Part shown: one piece after another, positions 1 to 63,008 of the stretch | Numbering within the stretch: position 1 is the stretch's first letter | Layout of the letters: each line of letters starts with the position of its first letter | Assembly (NCBI RefSeq): GCF_000003815.2 | Contig: NC_049979.1 | Span: forward strand, 34,567,738-34,630,745 | DNA from: Branchiostoma floridae | Lineage: Eukaryota > Chordata > Leptocardii > Amphioxiformes > Branchiostomatidae | DNA length: 63,008 bases | Direction: 5' to 3' | Notes under the pieces: generated by a model | Databases searched by the model: none | What the model saw: only the letters and a program-made list of their open reading frames with translations | Told to the model about the DNA's origin: nothing | Made by a program: the position numbers and the translations under genes

Positions 1-1
1 A

Positions 2-53390
<53,389 letters not shown>

Positions 53391-55190
53391 ATGTGACTGC
53401 AGTGCTGTGCTATGAACCAAGTGCCATCCAGTGTGCATGTGACTGTAGCCAAGGTGGTCCCACCAAAGCCTCTCTCAGGGCAGTACAGCTTGTCCAGCCT
53501 GCCCCCCTCCCCCTTCATAACCTAAGCAAATACTACGCATGTGTGTACATGTAGATATCAGGACAGGTGCAACAACAACCAACACCAGAACGTAGGTTAT
53601 GATCTGTAGTTGTTTTGTTCCATTTTGCCTTCTTCACCGTCTATGGTGCTGTGACCCAATGTTGTCTCCACATTCTGGATGGAGAGATCGAGGGCTTTTC
53701 CAAAAATTCGGCCATAGAATTCACGAAAATCTAAGAAAATACAACCATCCGAGACTTTGGCCAGCACCGTATCTGGTTGCTTCATAGCATTTTAATCCAC
53801 AAATGCTTATTAATGTTTTTATTATAGGCGAAATATCATAAATAGTCTATGGTGTTAGATTATACTCCTGGGGTCACTGAATTAAGAATTTTAAAAAAGA
53901 AAAAAGATAAGATGTAGTTAGGATAGTGCAGGCTTCGATGCCATGTGGACTTCCATGAGTATGTAGGTCCTAGTGTAACTGATTGGTACTGCAGCTGTTT
54001 AGAGGGAGGTGTCTGTAAATAACATGTATGGCACATGCTCTGTACAGGCCACATATAGCCATGTCATCATGCAGTGAGATTCACATCATTGTCCAAACTC
54101 TGGTAGGTCCAGACTGGACTTTTAGCGAGACCATTGTGAGATCTCAGGATGTTTGAAAACGAAGAAAGCGTAGCGTCGCGGAGGTAATTTTCATTCAATC
54201 GAAGGTGGAGGTAGCCAGAATGATATGATCAGGGAGATAGAATACTTGATGGGAATAAAAAAAATTTATGTTGTGAGACTACGTAACAGTCCAGAATAAC
54301 AGGTGAAATATAGCAACCTGGACGTATAACTACTTTACCACGTGTATTCACTAAGGCTTTTAGCAATTTTATTGAGACAAGAGAAAGATATTTTGTCAGC
54401 AATGGTAATTGAGTATGGCAGCATTGCATGCGACATCTATGAATGACGATTTTCTATCGGTTTTATGCAAAACGTCCTAGGACACTGTACTGTGATTCTT
54501 GTGTCTTGAAGCAACCCAAGTAAGAAAGTCTAGATCGAAACATCTGACCAGTAGTGACGTCAGGTAGACATATAATGTATAATTATGTAATGTTGCTGGT
54601 GACCATATGAACAATGTATACTATTATTTGCAATAATCAGTTTCGAATAGCAGGTACCGAAAAAAAAACCTACATGTAATATTTTGTCTTCCACCCTTTT
54701 TCATGTGTAAATGTGTGCTTTGATTGACATTTGTGTACTTTTTTGTGAATAATGCGGCATCGTTGTTAAATATTGCTGTAGATGAGGAAAAAATGACTGC
54801 AGGACAAATTTTCTACTTTCCCCCACCCATCACAAGCTTCAACATGTTTCCGCCAACTTGCTTCACCCCCATATATATAGTCATTCGTTCATAATCAGGA
54901 AAACTGTAATAGCAACCAGGAATAGAACAAAAACAGGATGAAAGTAGCATAAAAACAACCCAGAGGACAAGAAGCAGTTGCATGTGTACAAGGTCACGCA
55001 GTCTTTTGTATAATATTCTTGTATATGTACAAATATGAAATACATCATGGCAATGTGTTACAACCACTGGTGAGTCCATCTATTCTTTGTTTTTTACTTC
55101 CTTATGTGTATGAAACATTGTAGGCTAAAACTGTTATATCCATCTGAACCACATAATGATCTACAATAAAGGAAAAAAATTCCAGTACTT
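53391..55190 (+). other. MRCK 3' untranslated region (estimated)
   Basis: About 1.8 kb with no coding frame of note after the stop. The end is placed from the AATAAA at 55165-55170 followed by a T/GT-rich stretch (TTGTATATGTGTTG, GATTTTTTGTGC). An earlier AATAAA at 54254-54259 is an alternative. AT-rich, no repeat recognised. Confidence 0.5.
55165..55170 (+). terminator. Candidate polyadenylation signal AATAAA
   Basis: Canonical hexamer about 1.78 kb after the MRCK stop, with GU-rich sequence 20-60 bp downstream; the best such site before the convergent gene. Confidence 0.5.
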
Positions 55191-55543
55191 GTATATGTGT
55201 TGCAGAATTTGTAGATTTTTTGTGCACTATAACATAGTAGAAGGCCATGTTAATTTGATTATATGGATGACATCCGATGTGAACCCCGCAACTGATGTGA
55301 GCGTGTGAATGAAAACAAAGAGTTTGGTACCCAAAAAGTTGTCATTTTACGTTCTACTTTATACAATTTACTGCATGGTCGAAAACTATTATTTAGTAAC
55401 GGCTTAGAATTGATGTCATCCTTGTAATCAAATGGACATGGCCAAAATGAGAAAACTTGGAGACAGTTAAAATGATGGGGGAATTGCCAGTACTAGTGTT
55501 GCATTTAGCAATAGTCGATAAATGACATGTTTTCGTTATGAGA

Positions 55544-55755
55544 TACTGTAAATGCAGAAATGTTTGCGGTGGATTAATGTTTGCGGTTTTTGCGGCAGCC
55601 GCTTCACTGCGAATTTAAAACCACCGCGAACATTTTTCCATAACAGTAAGAGACTACAGTGCATAGTGCTACCGGGAAATTAAAACCACTGCGAAAAGTC
55701 CATTTACCCGCTACCGCGAAATTAAATCCCCGCGAACTTAAATGCATTTACAGTA
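55544..55755. mobile_element. CTGTAAATG-family palindromic MITE, best copy
   Basis: TACTGTAAATGCAGAAATG at the left, TAAATGCATTTACAGTA at the right; inner GCGGTGGATTAATGTTTGCG is mirrored by AAAACCACCGCGAAC. Bounded by TA. Lies just beyond the putative MRCK 3' end, in the intergenic space. Confidence 0.75.
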
Positions 55756-56287
55756 CTTTGTACACACGTGTGTCATTTGTGATATTCTTCCCCTTGGGAG
55801 AAATTTTAGGAAAAATCATAGATTTACCCTCCATTGCATGCTGGCTACTAATCTACACTACATACATGTATATAGTGTCATAATAGACACATTTCCACAA
55901 ATTCTTAATTGCCTTAATCATTTATGCACAGTCTGTATGGCAATATAGTAATCATCACAAGTATTATTCATACATTTACATCACCTTTACCAAGGTGGTT
56001 AGACGTTCGTTGCCTTTAACATAACGTGAGAAGCTGTGGACAAACCTTAAGTATGCATGTATTTCGTAGGTGTCTGGCAAATTGACGTACAAATTCAATC
56101 TTTGACCCCTAGCAGCTTTCTCTGATACTGCAGCAGAAGTATTTTTTTGGGGGGGTGGGGTGGGTGACAGGTACTACATTGCTTACACACCCAAGCTCAA
56201 AAGGTCTGAAAACATTCTTCCTAATGTACACTTCTATGTTATGTACAGAGCTACTAGACTAAGTATATTCCTCTCGAAATATTCTAC

Positions 56288-56449
56288 CTTAGTATCATTA
56301 TAGTCCAGTGTCAATTGCCCTAAACGAAAGATCCGTTTTGACGTCTTGTACTTCTCATGCAGGTCGCAAGGGCAGACTGCTAACAGCATAGCCTCCATAG
56401 CAGGCTTCTTGGCTGGGTCAAATATCACCCATACGTGAAGTACATTAAA
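56288..56449 (-). CDS. Unrecognised candidate coding exon
   Basis: Minus-strand frame of 54 codons between an acceptor (TTGAACTGCAG) and a donor (AAG|GTAGAA), phases 0/0, reading FNVLHVWVIFDPAKKPAMEA, then MLLAVCPCDLHEKYKTSKRI and FRLGQLTLDYNDTK. Reading through the donor adds 17 residues before a stop. The composition looks protein-like and I do not recognise the family. It lies downstream of the TMEM26 stop; the TMEM26 exon at 57861 exits in phase 0, so an alternative last exon is formally possible, as are an exon of another gene or a pseudogene fragment. Confidence 0.35.
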
Positions 56450-56633
56450 CTGCAGTTCAAGTAAGGCTTTGATTAACATCGCATGTGTTCAATGGTCACT
56501 TCCTGACAAAATATAGTGAACGTGACTAAATCAATGGATCATTCGCACGCATCATAGTCAACGTGACTAACATATGAAAAATGCATAGCTGCGAAAACAC
56601 TGACAGACAAGGAACAAGTCCTCACTCGTTGAC

Positions 56634-56850
56634 CCCATGACGTGGATGTCTAGTTCAAGACTAGTTCTGCCACCTCTGAACACCACTTCCTGCCTAGTCT
56701 GAATATTGCGGTCATCTTCCCTCTCAGTCCTCATCCATTGACCCATGACCTGGGCTGCCATGTCTAATCAAAGACTAGTTCTTCCACCTCTGAACTCTAC
56801 TTCCTGCTGCTCCGGCAAGTCTGAGTTTAGCGGTCACTTTCCTACTCGGT
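56634..56850. repeat. Diverged ~115-bp tandem duplication
   Basis: AGACTAGTTCTGCCACCTCT followed by GAACACCACTTCCTGC (from 56658) recurs as AGACTAGTTCTTCCACCTCT then GAACTCTACTTCCTGC (from 56771). No coding role evident. Confidence 0.7.
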
Positions 56851-57189
56851 GACTTCCTGCCACTCTACTGGCATTATGTTCAAAGAACTACTAACGTTAA
56901 CTTACCAACGCAAACAGAGACTCTGTACACTGAGGAAATATGCCAAAATAAAGGCCCAGCCAAAAAATCCGCCATGGCGGCTCTAACAGTAGAACCAGAA
57001 ATTCAGTAACAGCTCGCTCATCATTACTTGTTAAAAGTTACATCTCATGCATTGTACTAAACAGTACAAAGCTGGATCGTCCTCAATTGGCGAACGTTGT
57101 CTTACAACTGTGTCGGTAGAGCACACGATGCTGTTACAAATAAGATTTTTTACACCATATTGTTAGCGAGGTGGTGATTTGGGGTCCCC

Positions 57190-63008
<5,819 letters not shown>

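Overview
This window looks like intron-rich animal nuclear DNA. My inference is a cephalochordate (amphioxus, Branchiostoma): the proteins read like vertebrate ones, the large kinase gene resembles vertebrate CDC42BPA and CDC42BPB about equally (as expected of a gene older than the vertebrate duplications), and the introns are full of short inverted-repeat DNA transposons. The species call is an inference; the gene calls come directly from the sequence.

From position 2 to 53390 (+ strand) the window is occupied almost entirely by one gene, an MRCK-type kinase (myotonic dystrophy kinase-related CDC42-binding kinase). I could place 45 core exons with GT-AG borders. Joined, they stay in frame from the first base used to a TAA stop at 53388-53390 (5358 nt, 1785 residues), lacking only the start codon and perhaps a few residues beyond the left edge. 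The domain order is the family's: AGC kinase plus AGC tail and hydrophobic motif (10257-19430), long coiled coil (19756-28625), variable linker (28525-33531), C1 zinc domain (34132-35077), PH domain (35515-38501), CNH domain (39950-45351), CRIB CDC42-binding motif (48352-48466), Ser/Pro-rich tail (52593-53390). The 3' UTR probably ends near 55190.

Nine further small exons have good splice sites, lengths divisible by three and the right phase for optional insertion (39, 24, 69, 21, 45, 9, 201, 99 and 66 nt). The 99-nt exon at 51141-51239 encodes a second complete CRIB motif; its phase allows it only in series after the first, so the gene can encode a kinase with two tandem CRIB motifs. I consider this the most interesting feature of the window.

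Downstream and convergent on the minus strand (57190-60395) are the last four coding exons of a TMEM26-like multi-pass membrane protein; its 5' exons lie outside the window or were not recognised. A separate unrecognised minus-strand exon candidate lies at 56288-56449.

Introns and flanks hold many mobile elements: a young Mutator-like element with identical ~104-bp ends and a perfect 9-bp target duplication (49451-50477) plus a 178-bp relative (51335-51512), both beside the second CRIB exon; two elements flanked by TTAA (32231-33413, 37194-38156); two mariner-like elements flanked by TA (59193-59775, 61064-61986), the first inserted at the edge of an older fold-back element; several CAGGG-ended families; a palindromic CTGTAAATG family with at least seven copies; tRNA-derived SINEs; and minisatellites. 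No rRNA, functional tRNA, CRISPR array or operon was seen.
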